NCBI GenBank assembly: GCA_029243005.1
Contig: JAQWSV010000019.1
Location: 1-40,710, forward strand
Reading direction: 5' to 3'
DNA: 40,710 nt
Source: Woeseiaceae bacterium
GTDB taxonomy: Bacteria; Pseudomonadota; Gammaproteobacteria; Steroidobacterales; Woeseiaceae
The notes below the pieces were generated by a model. The model saw only the letters and a program-made list of their open reading frames with translations, did no database searches and was not told the DNA's origin. Within the stretch, counting starts at the first letter, position 1; every line of letters starts with the position of its first letter. Below, piece after piece: positions 21,027 to 28,003 of the stretch. The position numbers and the translations under genes are program-made.

Positions 21027-22859
21027 ATGTGTGGAATCGTCGGTGCCGTTGCCGAAAGAGACGTCGTTCCGATATTGATGGATGGCCTTCGCCGCCTCGA
21101 ATATCGCGGCTACGACTCCGCCGGTATTGCTATTCGTAATGGAGATGACGTCAATCGCCTGAGACGTGTCGGCAAGGTCCAGGAGTTGCAGAACGCGCTC
21201 GACGAAAGCCCACTGCAAGGTCACATCGGCATTTCTCACACGCGTTGGGCAACGCATGGCGTGCCGAATGAAGCGAACGCGCACCCACATCTTTCCGTTA
21301 ATGACGTCTCGGTCGTTCATAACGGGATCATCGAGAATTTCGAGGAACTGAAAGAAAAGCTTTCAGGGCTCGGCTACACGTTTGAATCTGAAACCGACAC
21401 AGAAGTCGTTGCCCACGCCATCCATCATCGTCTGAAGGACTCCGGTGATCTCGCCCAGGCAGTTCGTGAGACGGTTGCCGAACTGGAAGGTGCGTACGCG
21501 CTCGCGGTCATGAGCGTGACCGATCCGGACCGGCTGATCATTGCGCGGGTCGGTTGTCCTGCAATCGTAGGCGTAGGTGAGGGTGAAAACTTCGTTGCGA
21601 GCGACGTCGCTGCGTTGTTGCCGGTAACGCGCAACTACCAGATTCTGGAAGAGGGCGACATCGCCGTCGTCGATCTCACATCGATCACAATTTACGATAA
21701 AGACGGCAATGAGGCGGACCGCCCTGTCATCGAAAGTGAACTGACGGCAGATGCTGCCGAACGTGGTGACTTCGGTCACTACATGCAGAAGGAGATTCAC
21801 GAGCAGGCTAAAGCTGTCGCGCATACTCTCGAAGAGCGAACTGCGAATGGCAAAGTGCTCGACGCGTCATTTGGCCCGCAGGCAATAGACGCGCTCGATG
21901 CTACCCGGGGCGTGCATATTGTCGCCTGCGGCACGAGTTTTCATGCGGGCCTTATTGCTCGCTACTGGATCGAGGACTTGTGCGGTCTCCCCTGCAGTGT
22001 CGAGATTGCGAGCGAGTATCGTTATCGCTCCCCGGTGGTTCCGGAGAACACGCTTTTTGTCACGATCAGCCAGTCTGGCGAGACGGCTGACACGTTGGCT
22101 GCCTTGCGTGCCGCGAAAGAGCGCGACTACGAGTCCACCCTGGTGATCTGCAACGTGCCGGAGAGCTCGCTGGTGCGCGAATCCGAACTCGTCATGATGA
22201 CGCGGGCAGGCCAAGAGATTGGTGTTGCCTCGACCAAGGCGTTCACGACCCAGTTGGCGGCGCTCGCGTTGCTGACCGTGTCGCTGGCGCGGCGCAATGG
22301 ACTATCCGCCGAAGACGAAGAAACCTTGGTCAACCAGCTGAACGAACTGCCCGCCCTGATCGAGCAGGTTCTAATGCTGGATTCGGCTATCGAGGTGCTT
22401 GCGGAGCATTTCGTCAACAAGGACCATGCGCTTTTCCTTGGCCGTGGCGTGCAGAACCCGGTGGCGATGGAAGGTGCGCTGAAACTGAAGGAGATCTCTT
22501 ACATTCATGCGGAAGCATACGCTGCCGGCGAACTGAAGCACGGGCCACTTGCACTCGTGGATGAAAACATGCCGGTCGTCGCAGTTGCGCCGGATGACGA
22601 TCTGCTCGAAAAGCTGAAGAGTAATTTGCACGAAGTTGATGCGCGTGGCGGTGAGTTGTATGTCTTTGCGGATCCGCGTGTGCAGTTTGGTGATCGTGTT
22701 GGCATCAAGACGATGCATATGCCGGCTGCAATCGAAGACTTTCAGGCGCCGATTCTCTACACGATCCCTTTACAATTGCTTGCCTATCACGTTGCCGTCC
22801 AGCGAGGCACGGATGTTGACCAACCCCGCAACCTAGCGAAGTCGGTCACTGTGGAGTAG
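21027..22859 (+). CDS. glmS: Glutamine-fructose-6-phosphate aminotransferase (isomerizing)
   Basis: GlmS (610 residues) makes glucosamine-6-phosphate from fructose-6-phosphate and glutamine. After removal of Met1, Cys2 in MCGIVGAV is the glutaminase nucleophile. The N-terminal class II amidotransferase domain shows HTRWATHGVPNEANAHPH. Two SIS domains follow, including TISQSGETADT and the C-terminal PRNLAKSVTVE. It lies 158 bases after glmU. Its last codons form the conserved attTn7 recognition region. Confidence 0.97.
   Translation: MCGIVGAVAERDVVPILMDGLRRLEYRGYDSAGIAIRNGDDVNRLRRVGKVQELQNALDESPLQGHIGISHTRWATHGVPNEANAHPHLSVNDVSVVHNGIIENFEELKEKLSGLGYTFESETDTEVVAHAIHHRLKDSGDLAQAVRETVAELEGAYALAVMSVTDPDRLIIARVGCPAIVGVGEGENFVASDVAALLPVTRNYQILEEGDIAVVDLTSITIYDKDGNEADRPVIESELTADAAERGDFGHYMQKEIHEQAKAVAHTLEERTANGKVLDASFGPQAIDALDATRGVHIVACGTSFHAGLIARYWIEDLCGLPCSVEIASEYRYRSPVVPENTLFVTISQSGETADTLAALRAAKERDYESTLVICNVPESSLVRESELVMMTRAGQEIGVASTKAFTTQLAALALLTVSLARRNGLSAEDEETLVNQLNELPALIEQVLMLDSAIEVLAEHFVNKDHALFLGRGVQNPVAMEGALKLKEISYIHAEAYAAGELKHGPLALVDENMPVVAVAPDDDLLEKLKSNLHEVDARGGELYVFADPRVQFGDRVGIKTMHMPAAIEDFQAPILYTIPLQLLAYHVAVQRGTDVDQPRNLAKSVTVE
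22818..22859 (+). other. attTn7-like sequence at the glmS 3' end
   Basis: The final codons encode PRNLAKSVTVE, the segment that TnsD recognises in Tn7 insertion, which happens some 25 bases beyond the stop. Sequence composition changes sharply just after this point. No Tn7 end repeats or tns genes are visible here. Confidence 0.55.
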
Positions 22860-23415
22860 TTTTGAACAGAGAATTATGAAAATTGTTTATGTAGACATGG
22901 ATAGTGTCTTAGTAAATTTCCAAAGCGGCATCGATGCCTTAACAGAAGAAGAAAGGACGGCATTCAAAGATGACTTAGATGATGTGCCTGGAATATTTTC
23001 AAAGATGAAACCTGTCGACGGTGCAATCGAGGCATATGAAATACTTACAAAACACTTTGATGTTTATATTTTATCTACTGCTCCTTGGAATAATCCTTCC
23101 GCATGGACAGACAAACTCCTATGGGTTCAAAAGCATTTGGGTGATTTAGCACACAAAAGACTCATACTTAGTCACAATAAAAATCTAAATGCTGGAGATT
23201 TTTTAATAGATGACAGAACGGCAAACGGTGCTGGAGAATTTAAGGGTGAGCACATCCATTTTTTGAGTGAAAAATTTAAGAACTGGAATGATGTGCTTAA
23301 TTACTTAATCCCTAATGAGTATCAATGAAAGAAAAATATAAGAAGTTTTATATGATGTTTGATAAGAGATTCAAGAATCTTATTCTCTGTTCAAAAACAC
23401 TCAATGACCGTCGAA
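22860..23415. other. Low-GC island downstream of glmS
   Basis: Composition drops abruptly after glmS. By hand count GC is 26/60 at 22921-22980, 18/60 at 23041-23100 and 18/60 at 23161-23220, against 31/60 at 22381-22440 inside glmS. The island holds the deoxyribonucleotidase gene and a small AT-rich ORF, and ends before the DUF454 gene at 23431. It looks horizontally acquired. The right boundary is approximate. Confidence 0.65.
22876..23328 (+). CDS. 5'(3')-deoxyribonucleotidase family protein (NT5C type, HAD fold)
   Basis: The 150-residue product resembles the cytosolic 5'(3')-deoxyribonucleotidases, which dephosphorylate deoxynucleoside monophosphates. The HAD motif I is VYVDMDSVLVNF (nucleophile Asp in DxD; most relatives have DMDGV). 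Motif II is ILSTAPWNN, the lysine region is HKRLILSHNK, and motif IV is FLIDDRTANGAGEF. Codon use is AT-rich and unlike neighbouring genes, which suggests transfer, possibly from a phage or a low-GC bacterium. It starts 17 bases after glmS. A small ORF overlaps its stop (ATGA). Confidence 0.85.
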   Translation: MKIVYVDMDSVLVNFQSGIDALTEEERTAFKDDLDDVPGIFSKMKPVDGAIEAYEILTKHFDVYILSTAPWNNPSAWTDKLLWVQKHLGDLAHKRLILSHNKNLNAGDFLIDDRTANGAGEFKGEHIHFLSEKFKNWNDVLNYLIPNEYQ

Positions 23416-23597
23416 TAAAGGTAGTTCGCTATGTTCGAAAAAGGCATCCGTCTATTGTGGCTACTTGCCGGATTGCTGTCTGTCGTCGTCGGTGCCATCG
23501 GCGTTGTTTTACCGCTCTTGCCGACGACGCCGTTCTTGCTCGTTGCCGCGTTTGCATTCGCACGTTCATCCGTTCGACTGACCCACTGGTTGCATGA
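23325..23597 (+). CDS. Small AT-rich ORF, probably a truncated passenger gene
   Basis: ATG 23325 overlaps the TGA of the deoxyribonucleotidase gene. The first 33 or so residues are lysine- and phenylalanine-rich (MKEKYKKFYMMFDKRFKNLI) and fit the low-GC island. Beyond about 23425 the frame runs out of phase through the DUF454 gene and is arginine- and cysteine-rich shadow sequence. I read it as the start of an imported gene cut off at the island's right edge, though a coincidental open frame is possible. No family is recognised. Confidence 0.3.
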   Translation: MKEKYKKFYMMFDKRFKNLILCSKTLNDRRIKVVRYVRKRHPSIVATCRIAVCRRRCHRRCFTALADDAVLARCRVCIRTFIRSTDPLVA

Positions 23598-23928
23598 GCA
23601 TCCCAAATTCGGGCCGCTCATCTACAACTGGCAGAAGCACGGCAGTATCGACCGTAAATCCAAGCAAATGTCGATGGTCCTCATCGTTGCAACGCCGATT
23701 ATTACCTGGTTTTTCGGCACCCCATGGTGGGCTATTGCCAGTCAGGTCGCCGTACTGACCTGTTCGGCAACATACATCCTGACCCGGCCTTTACCACCGG
23801 GCGAGCGGCAGGAGTGCGCTAGCGCGGAAGCATGCGGACGCCGGCAGACCACGAGTGTGCCAGGAATGTCTTGCCGACAATACAAAACGAGCCATCACCA
23901 AGTAAGTGGTATTCTCCGCAGGTCATGA
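23431..23928 (+). CDS. DUF454 (YbaN-like) inner membrane protein
   Basis: The 165-residue protein matches the YbaN/DUF454 family of small inner membrane proteins of unknown role. The N-terminal half has GLLSVVVGAIGVVLPLLPTTPFLL, the family signature, and then ARSSVRLTHWLHEHPKFGPLI. There are about three membrane segments (residues 8-28, 30-46 and 85-115). The last 35-40 residues are polar, exceed the usual family length and are of doubtful origin. AAAGGTAG precedes ATG 23431. The TGA overlaps the ATG of the next gene. Confidence 0.82.
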   Translation: MFEKGIRLLWLLAGLLSVVVGAIGVVLPLLPTTPFLLVAAFAFARSSVRLTHWLHEHPKFGPLIYNWQKHGSIDRKSKQMSMVLIVATPIITWFFGTPWWAIASQVAVLTCSATYILTRPLPPGERQECASAEACGRRQTTSVPGMSCRQYKTSHHQVSGILRRS

Positions 23929-24872
23929 TAACCGCGGATGCACAGACCCTCTCACGGGCACTACCTTACGACCAGCTCATCAACGCACTCGACAAGGCAT
24001 TTGCCGCAGATATAGAGGTGCCTTTGCGTGCCCACCACACGGTGCCGGTGCCAGGTGGAACAGACGGCACCTTAATGCTAATGCCGGCGTGGCAGGCCGG
24101 CAAGAGTATTGGTATCAAGATCGCTACCGTCTTTCCCGACAATGCCAAGCTCGATTCATCCGCTGTATTCGCCAGCTATTTGTTGCTAAGTGCCGAGTCC
24201 GGTGTGCCGGTCGCCCAGCTGGATGGTGCGGAGCTCACTGTTCGCCGTACGGCAGCAGCGTCGGCGCTGGCATCCCGATACCTGTCCCGCGAAAACTCGT
24301 CGCGCCTGCTCATGGTCGGCACCGGTAATCTTGCGCCACAGCTGGTCATGGCACACGCAACTGCGCGACCAATTTCCGATGTATTGATCTGGGGTCGGCG
24401 TGAATCTGTTGCGAATGATCTGGCCATGCGTATTGCGCAGAGCGGACTGACGGCACAGGCAACCGGCGATCTCGAATCGGCGGTCAGTCAGGTGGACATC
24501 ATCAGCTGCGCGACGCTCGCGAGCGATCCGCTCATTAAGGGTGAGTGGCTGTCGGAAGGTCAGCACCTTGATCTTGTGGGCGCATTTCGACCAGACATGC
24601 GTGAAGCTGACGATGAAGCGCTTCGACGAGCCGACGTTTACGTCGATACGCGTACCGGTGGCTTGTCTGAAGCAGGGGAGATTGTGCAGGGGATTGCCAG
24701 CGGCGCAATAAGCAAGGGCGATATCTGCGGGGAGCTATCGGACCTGGCCATGGGAGGGGTACTGGGCAGACAGGACGATGCTGCGATTACCTTGTTTAAG
24801 TCTGTGGGGACTGCCCTCGAGGATCTCGCGGCGGCAGAGCTCGCGGTGCAAAACTTTAGCGGGGCAGGCTAG
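23925..24872 (+). CDS. Ornithine cyclodeaminase / mu-crystallin family protein
   Basis: The 315-residue NAD(P)-dependent protein shows the substrate-domain motif LMPAWQAGKSIGIKIATVFPDN and the Rossmann motif LLMVGTGNLAPQLVMAHA. DTRTGGLSEAGEI lies near the C-terminus. Members include ornithine cyclodeaminase, alanine dehydrogenase-like enzymes and pyrroline-2-carboxylate reductase (proline and hydroxyproline catabolism). The exact reaction cannot be fixed from sequence alone. ATG 23925 overlaps the stop of the DUF454 gene (ATGA). A longer frame starting at 23832 would add 31 unconserved residues. Confidence 0.85.
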   Translation: MITADAQTLSRALPYDQLINALDKAFAADIEVPLRAHHTVPVPGGTDGTLMLMPAWQAGKSIGIKIATVFPDNAKLDSSAVFASYLLLSAESGVPVAQLDGAELTVRRTAAASALASRYLSRENSSRLLMVGTGNLAPQLVMAHATARPISDVLIWGRRESVANDLAMRIAQSGLTAQATGDLESAVSQVDIISCATLASDPLIKGEWLSEGQHLDLVGAFRPDMREADDEALRRADVYVDTRTGGLSEAGEIVQGIASGAISKGDICGELSDLAMGGVLGRQDDAAITLFKSVGTALEDLAAAELAVQNFSGAG

Positions 24873-25245
24873 CGGCCGAGCAGGGCGTCCTCACGCAACT
24901 GTTCAGCGACTGTAACCACCCTCTCCGCGAGCAGTTCCGCGGCAGTTTGCTTGCGGACACTCAATCTTTGATCGCCCACACTTTTCTTTGCGTTGTAGTG
25001 TCGTACACCTCGGTGATAAAGGTATGGGCTAACGCTTCTTTGGCGTTGATATCCAGATTCAGTTCAACGTAGTCGCAGACGAACAGGTCGAATGTGGGTC
25101 CGAGAGGTTGCGTCCGTGCCAGTTCTTCCCGTTTCTGACTCTTACGGCGGGTGAAAATGACAGCGTTGAATCCACGGTTCCGAATCGCATCATGGGCGAC
25201 AACATACCATCGGCGCAGTTGTAATATACTGCGCTGGATCACCAC
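24869..25245 (-). pseudogene. Frameshifted - strand gene, convergent with the cyclodeaminase gene
   Basis: Reading the - strand, one frame gives about 94 codons ending TFITEVYDTTTQRKVWAIKD and a stop at 24961. The -1 frame then continues naturally as QTAAELLAERVVTVAEQLRE...LLGR to TAG at 24871-24869. YDTxTxKxVW followed by an amphipathic helix is the usual ending of small secreted or lipoprotein families, so one protein appears split by a one-base indel near 24965-25000. No convincing start codon or signal peptide is visible (GTG 25245 is the best), so the 5' end may also be lost. A sequencing error is possible. Confidence 0.5.
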
Positions 25246-25261
25246 TGTCCGCTCCCAAAAA

Positions 25262-25792
25262 ATGTTTCGATTGAAGCAAAAATACGGTCAGAAGCGTGGC
25301 GAGCGCCTGCCGCCCGCTGACGGCCGCAAGCTGATTGCGGAACAGTCCGTATTGTGGGGGTTTCTCGGCACATTGGGCGTTGCGCTGTTGCTGTGCTGGA
25401 GCTGGGCGCTGTTCGTCATGGCAACCAACCGGCTTTTTCCCTGGTTCACGATCGTGATGGGAACCCTGATTGGCCTCGCAATGCAGCGGTTCGGCCGTGG
25501 GCTGGACTGGCGGTTCCCCGTCGCGGCTGTGATGATCGCCGGTGTTGCCGCTTACTTCGGTAACCTGATGATCGGTGTGCTGGAAACCGGGCGTTATATC
25601 GAGGCTGAGCCGATGGAGGTGCTGAAAGGTTTGTCCTCAGACACGATGCGAAATTTCTTTCGCAACACCATCGGGCCTATCGATCATATTTACGCGTTCT
25701 CCGCCTGCGGTGTCGCGGCGTTCTTTGCCAACCGCCGATTGAAGCGCCATGAAGTCTTTGGATTGCGGACTATGCAAAAGGACGATTCATGA
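25262..25792 (+). CDS. Unknown multi-pass membrane protein
   Basis: The 176-residue product has a basic N-terminus (about 25 residues) and about four hydrophobic segments: residues 35-56, 60-77, 84-103 and a weaker one near 148-160. I do not recognise the family. ATG 25262 is chosen because upstream in-frame sequence overlaps the - strand pseudogene and looks non-coding; no ribosome binding site is evident. The stop overlaps the first ATG of a decayed GST gene (ATGA at 25789-25792), suggesting the two were once translationally coupled. Confidence 0.65.
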   Translation: MFRLKQKYGQKRGERLPPADGRKLIAEQSVLWGFLGTLGVALLLCWSWALFVMATNRLFPWFTIVMGTLIGLAMQRFGRGLDWRFPVAAVMIAGVAAYFGNLMIGVLETGRYIEAEPMEVLKGLSSDTMRNFFRNTIGPIDHIYAFSACGVAAFFANRRLKRHEVFGLRTMQKDDS

Positions 25793-26001
25793 GTAACGGC
25801 TAGATCCGGATGCACGGTGACCATCGATCCTGAAACTGCTACAAGCTGAAATTCGTCTGTTCGGAACTGGGCATCGGCTACGACTGGCAGTAAGTCGATA
25901 TCCCGAAGGGTTATAAACACACGCCCGATCTCTTGGCAAAGGATCCTAACGGCAAGATTCCCTTGCTCGAATTAGCCGACGGCCGTTGCCGGGCCGAGTC
26001 A
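25789..26001 (+). pseudogene. Decayed glutathione S-transferase N-terminal domain
   Basis: One continuous frame from ATG 25789 reads as a GST thioredoxin-like N-terminal domain: MHGDHRS*NCYKLKF, then CSELGIGYDWQ*VDIPKG, then DPNGKIPLLELADGR and AES. Stops interrupt it at 25801 (TAG), 25831 (TGA where glycine is expected in RSGNCYK) and 25891 (TAA where glutamate is expected). Similarity ends at about 26001, four bases before the stop of the converging HD gene, so the C-terminal helical domain is gone. The family match is by motif recognition. Confidence 0.8.
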
Positions 26002-26005
26002 TATT

Positions 26006-27040
26006 TTACGATGTTGCGGCATCCGGGCCCGAGTGCTCGCGCGGAATCACGGAGAGCAGTTTGTAAGCCGCTGTGCCCATCTTTTCCTCGGCATCGACTT
26101 CGCCAACAAAATACGGCGGTTCACGTCGCAGCATATCCCAGCTGTCGGTTCTCAACACTTTGAAGAGATGTGTCAGGTTGCGCTTGATGGCGGTGACATA
26201 AGGGTTCTGTCCGTCAAACAACACCTCGAAGTAGCCATAGGCACGATTGAATTTTTTCTGCAGCCGGTCCTTGGTTGCCGCCTGGTAGAACATTGGCGTT
26301 TTGCGCAGTAGATCGATGCCGGATTCGTAGCGAACCATGTACTCCCCGGGTGAGGCATTCTCAATGGCTACTCCGCCAACCACGAATTCTGTATACAAGC
26401 GATCCCGGCACTTCTCGAGGTAACAGCGATCCGCCATCTGCGCGACGAGGTCCGCCGTGCCAAGCAGGTGTCCACATATGGCGTCGCGGGGATCATCTAG
26501 CTCAATTTTGTCGATGTCCAGTTCATAGCCGGTGTAGTGCACGATCATGCTGGAGACGGCGACGTCGCGGGAAAGACCGAGTTCGGGCAGGTAGCGACGT
26601 AAAAAGTCCGCGCTCCTTGATACATGATATAGCGTGAATTCGGCGCCGTTCGTAAAGTCCTTATCACGTTCCTTGTGTCGGATGTAACCGGCGTCGTGGA
26701 ACAGCGAGGTCACGATCGTCATTTGCGCCCGGTGTGCACCGAGCCGCTCTGCCGGATCGACTGTCTGCTCGTAGCCTGCGATCAGCCGCGCCAGTGCGAG
26801 CGTCATATCAAGTGTGTGTTGCATGTCATGGTAGGTCGTGTCGCAACCGAGATAGCCCGGGTACTGGCCCATAAACAGGCGTGCGAAGTCGTAGAAGGCC
26901 AGCCAGAGTTTGTCGAACGAGGCACCTGGGAAGGTTTCTGTGAACAGCTCGGCAACCGCGTTTCGAACAGCAGCAGGATCGCTTACCTGTACGGTATTCG
27001 TCACGTCAAAATCGTTGCGTCGATCCTGGGAGTTATGCAT
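26006..27040 (-). CDS. HD-domain phosphohydrolase
   Basis: The 344-residue protein contains an HD metal site: YHDMQHTLDMT (about residues 74-84) and LFHDAGYIRHKERD (about 122-135). The spacing and the YHxxxH start resemble class I cyclic nucleotide phosphodiesterases, but the substrate is not certain. The C-terminal 150 residues are conserved-looking and unassigned. I chose ATG 27040 (MHNSQDRRND), preceded by AAAGAG; ATG 27109 would add 23 residues without clear support. It converges with the GST remnant. Confidence 0.75.
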   Translation of the reverse strand: MHNSQDRRNDFDVTNTVQVSDPAAVRNAVAELFTETFPGASFDKLWLAFYDFARLFMGQYPGYLGCDTTYHDMQHTLDMTLALARLIAGYEQTVDPAERLGAHRAQMTIVTSLFHDAGYIRHKERDKDFTNGAEFTLYHVSRSADFLRRYLPELGLSRDVAVSSMIVHYTGYELDIDKIELDDPRDAICGHLLGTADLVAQMADRCYLEKCRDRLYTEFVVGGVAIENASPGEYMVRYESGIDLLRKTPMFYQAATKDRLQKKFNRAYGYFEVLFDGQNPYVTAIKRNLTHLFKVLRTDSWDMLRREPPYFVGEVDAEEKMGTAAYKLLSVIPREHSGPDAATS

Positions 27041-27235
27041 GTTGCTCTTTTTCTGATATGACCGAGCGGGCGCCGTGAACGTTGCCGTTTTCCCCGCGAC
27101 GCTGCTCATACGCCTGATTCTTCTCGGTACTTTATCGGAAAGATGCAGTAATTATGGGGCCTTGCAGGCCTTCTTGCCGGAACTGGAACGCCCACCCCTG
27201 CCCGAAAAGTGACCTGGTTCCGGGAATATGTCATA

Positions 27236-28003
27236 TCAGCTCGAAAACTCGGCAATCACGGGCGTGTGGTCCGATGGACGCTCCCAGGTACGGGGCTCCT
27301 TGTCGATGTAGCTGGCTATGCAGCGGCCCGCCAGCGCCTCGCTGGCCAGGATCAGATCGATGCGCAAGCCGGCATTTCTGCGGAGTCCGGCAGCCCGGTA
27401 GTCCCACCAGCTGAAGCTCTGTTCCGGCTGATCGAACTGGCGGTAGACGTCCGATAGCCCGAGATCGATTAGATCTTGGAGCGCCTCTCGCTCGAGCGAA
27501 CTACACAGGATGTTGTCGCCCCATTTCTCCGGGTCGTAGACATCGCGATCGTCCGGGGCGATGTTGTAGTCGCCCAAGACGACAAGATCTTCGTGCTCCC
27601 TGAGTTCGCTCTTCAAGAAACCATGCAGTGCCTTGAGCCAGCCCAGTTTGTAATCGTACTTTTCGGAGCCGACGCTATTGCCGTTCGGCACGTACAAGTT
27701 GATGACCCGAACGCCGTCGATCGTCGATGCAAGGATACGGCGCTGCGGGTCCTCGAAGCTCGGAAAATCGGTCACGACATCGGTGGGCTCACCCCGGCTG
27801 ATAATGGCCACGCCGTTGTAGGTTTTTTGACCGTTAGCCACGCCGTTGTAGCCGACACCCTCAAAGGATTCCCGGTCAAATGCTTCTGTAACCTGTTTGA
27901 TTTCCTGCAGGACCAGGACGTCGGGGTTGGCTATATTTAACCACTCCATCACGTGTCCGTGGCGCACGTTCAGTGAGTTGACGTTCCAGGTGGCGATCTT
28001 CAC
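27236..28003 (-). CDS. xth: Exodeoxyribonuclease III (AP endonuclease)
   Basis: The 255-residue enzyme nicks DNA at abasic sites and trims 3' ends in base excision repair. Motifs of the exonuclease III family are all present: MKIATWNVNSLNVR, LQEIK with the metal-binding glutamate, INLYVPNG, VLGDYNIAPDDRDVY, RIDLIL and the terminal SDHTPVIAEF. The start is GTG 28003, which overlaps the TGA of prlC (GTGA), so the two genes are translationally coupled. Confidence 0.94.
   Translation of the reverse strand: MKIATWNVNSLNVRHGHVMEWLNIANPDVLVLQEIKQVTEAFDRESFEGVGYNGVANGQKTYNGVAIISRGEPTDVVTDFPSFEDPQRRILASTIDGVRVINLYVPNGNSVGSEKYDYKLGWLKALHGFLKSELREHEDLVVLGDYNIAPDDRDVYDPEKWGDNILCSSLEREALQDLIDLGLSDVYRQFDQPEQSFSWWDYRAAGLRRNAGLRIDLILASEALAGRCIASYIDKEPRTWERPSDHTPVIAEFSS

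Noticed and set aside
22860-23430. Intact Tn7-like transposon
   Set aside because: No transposase genes, no recognisable end repeats and no target duplication were seen; only position and composition hint at it.
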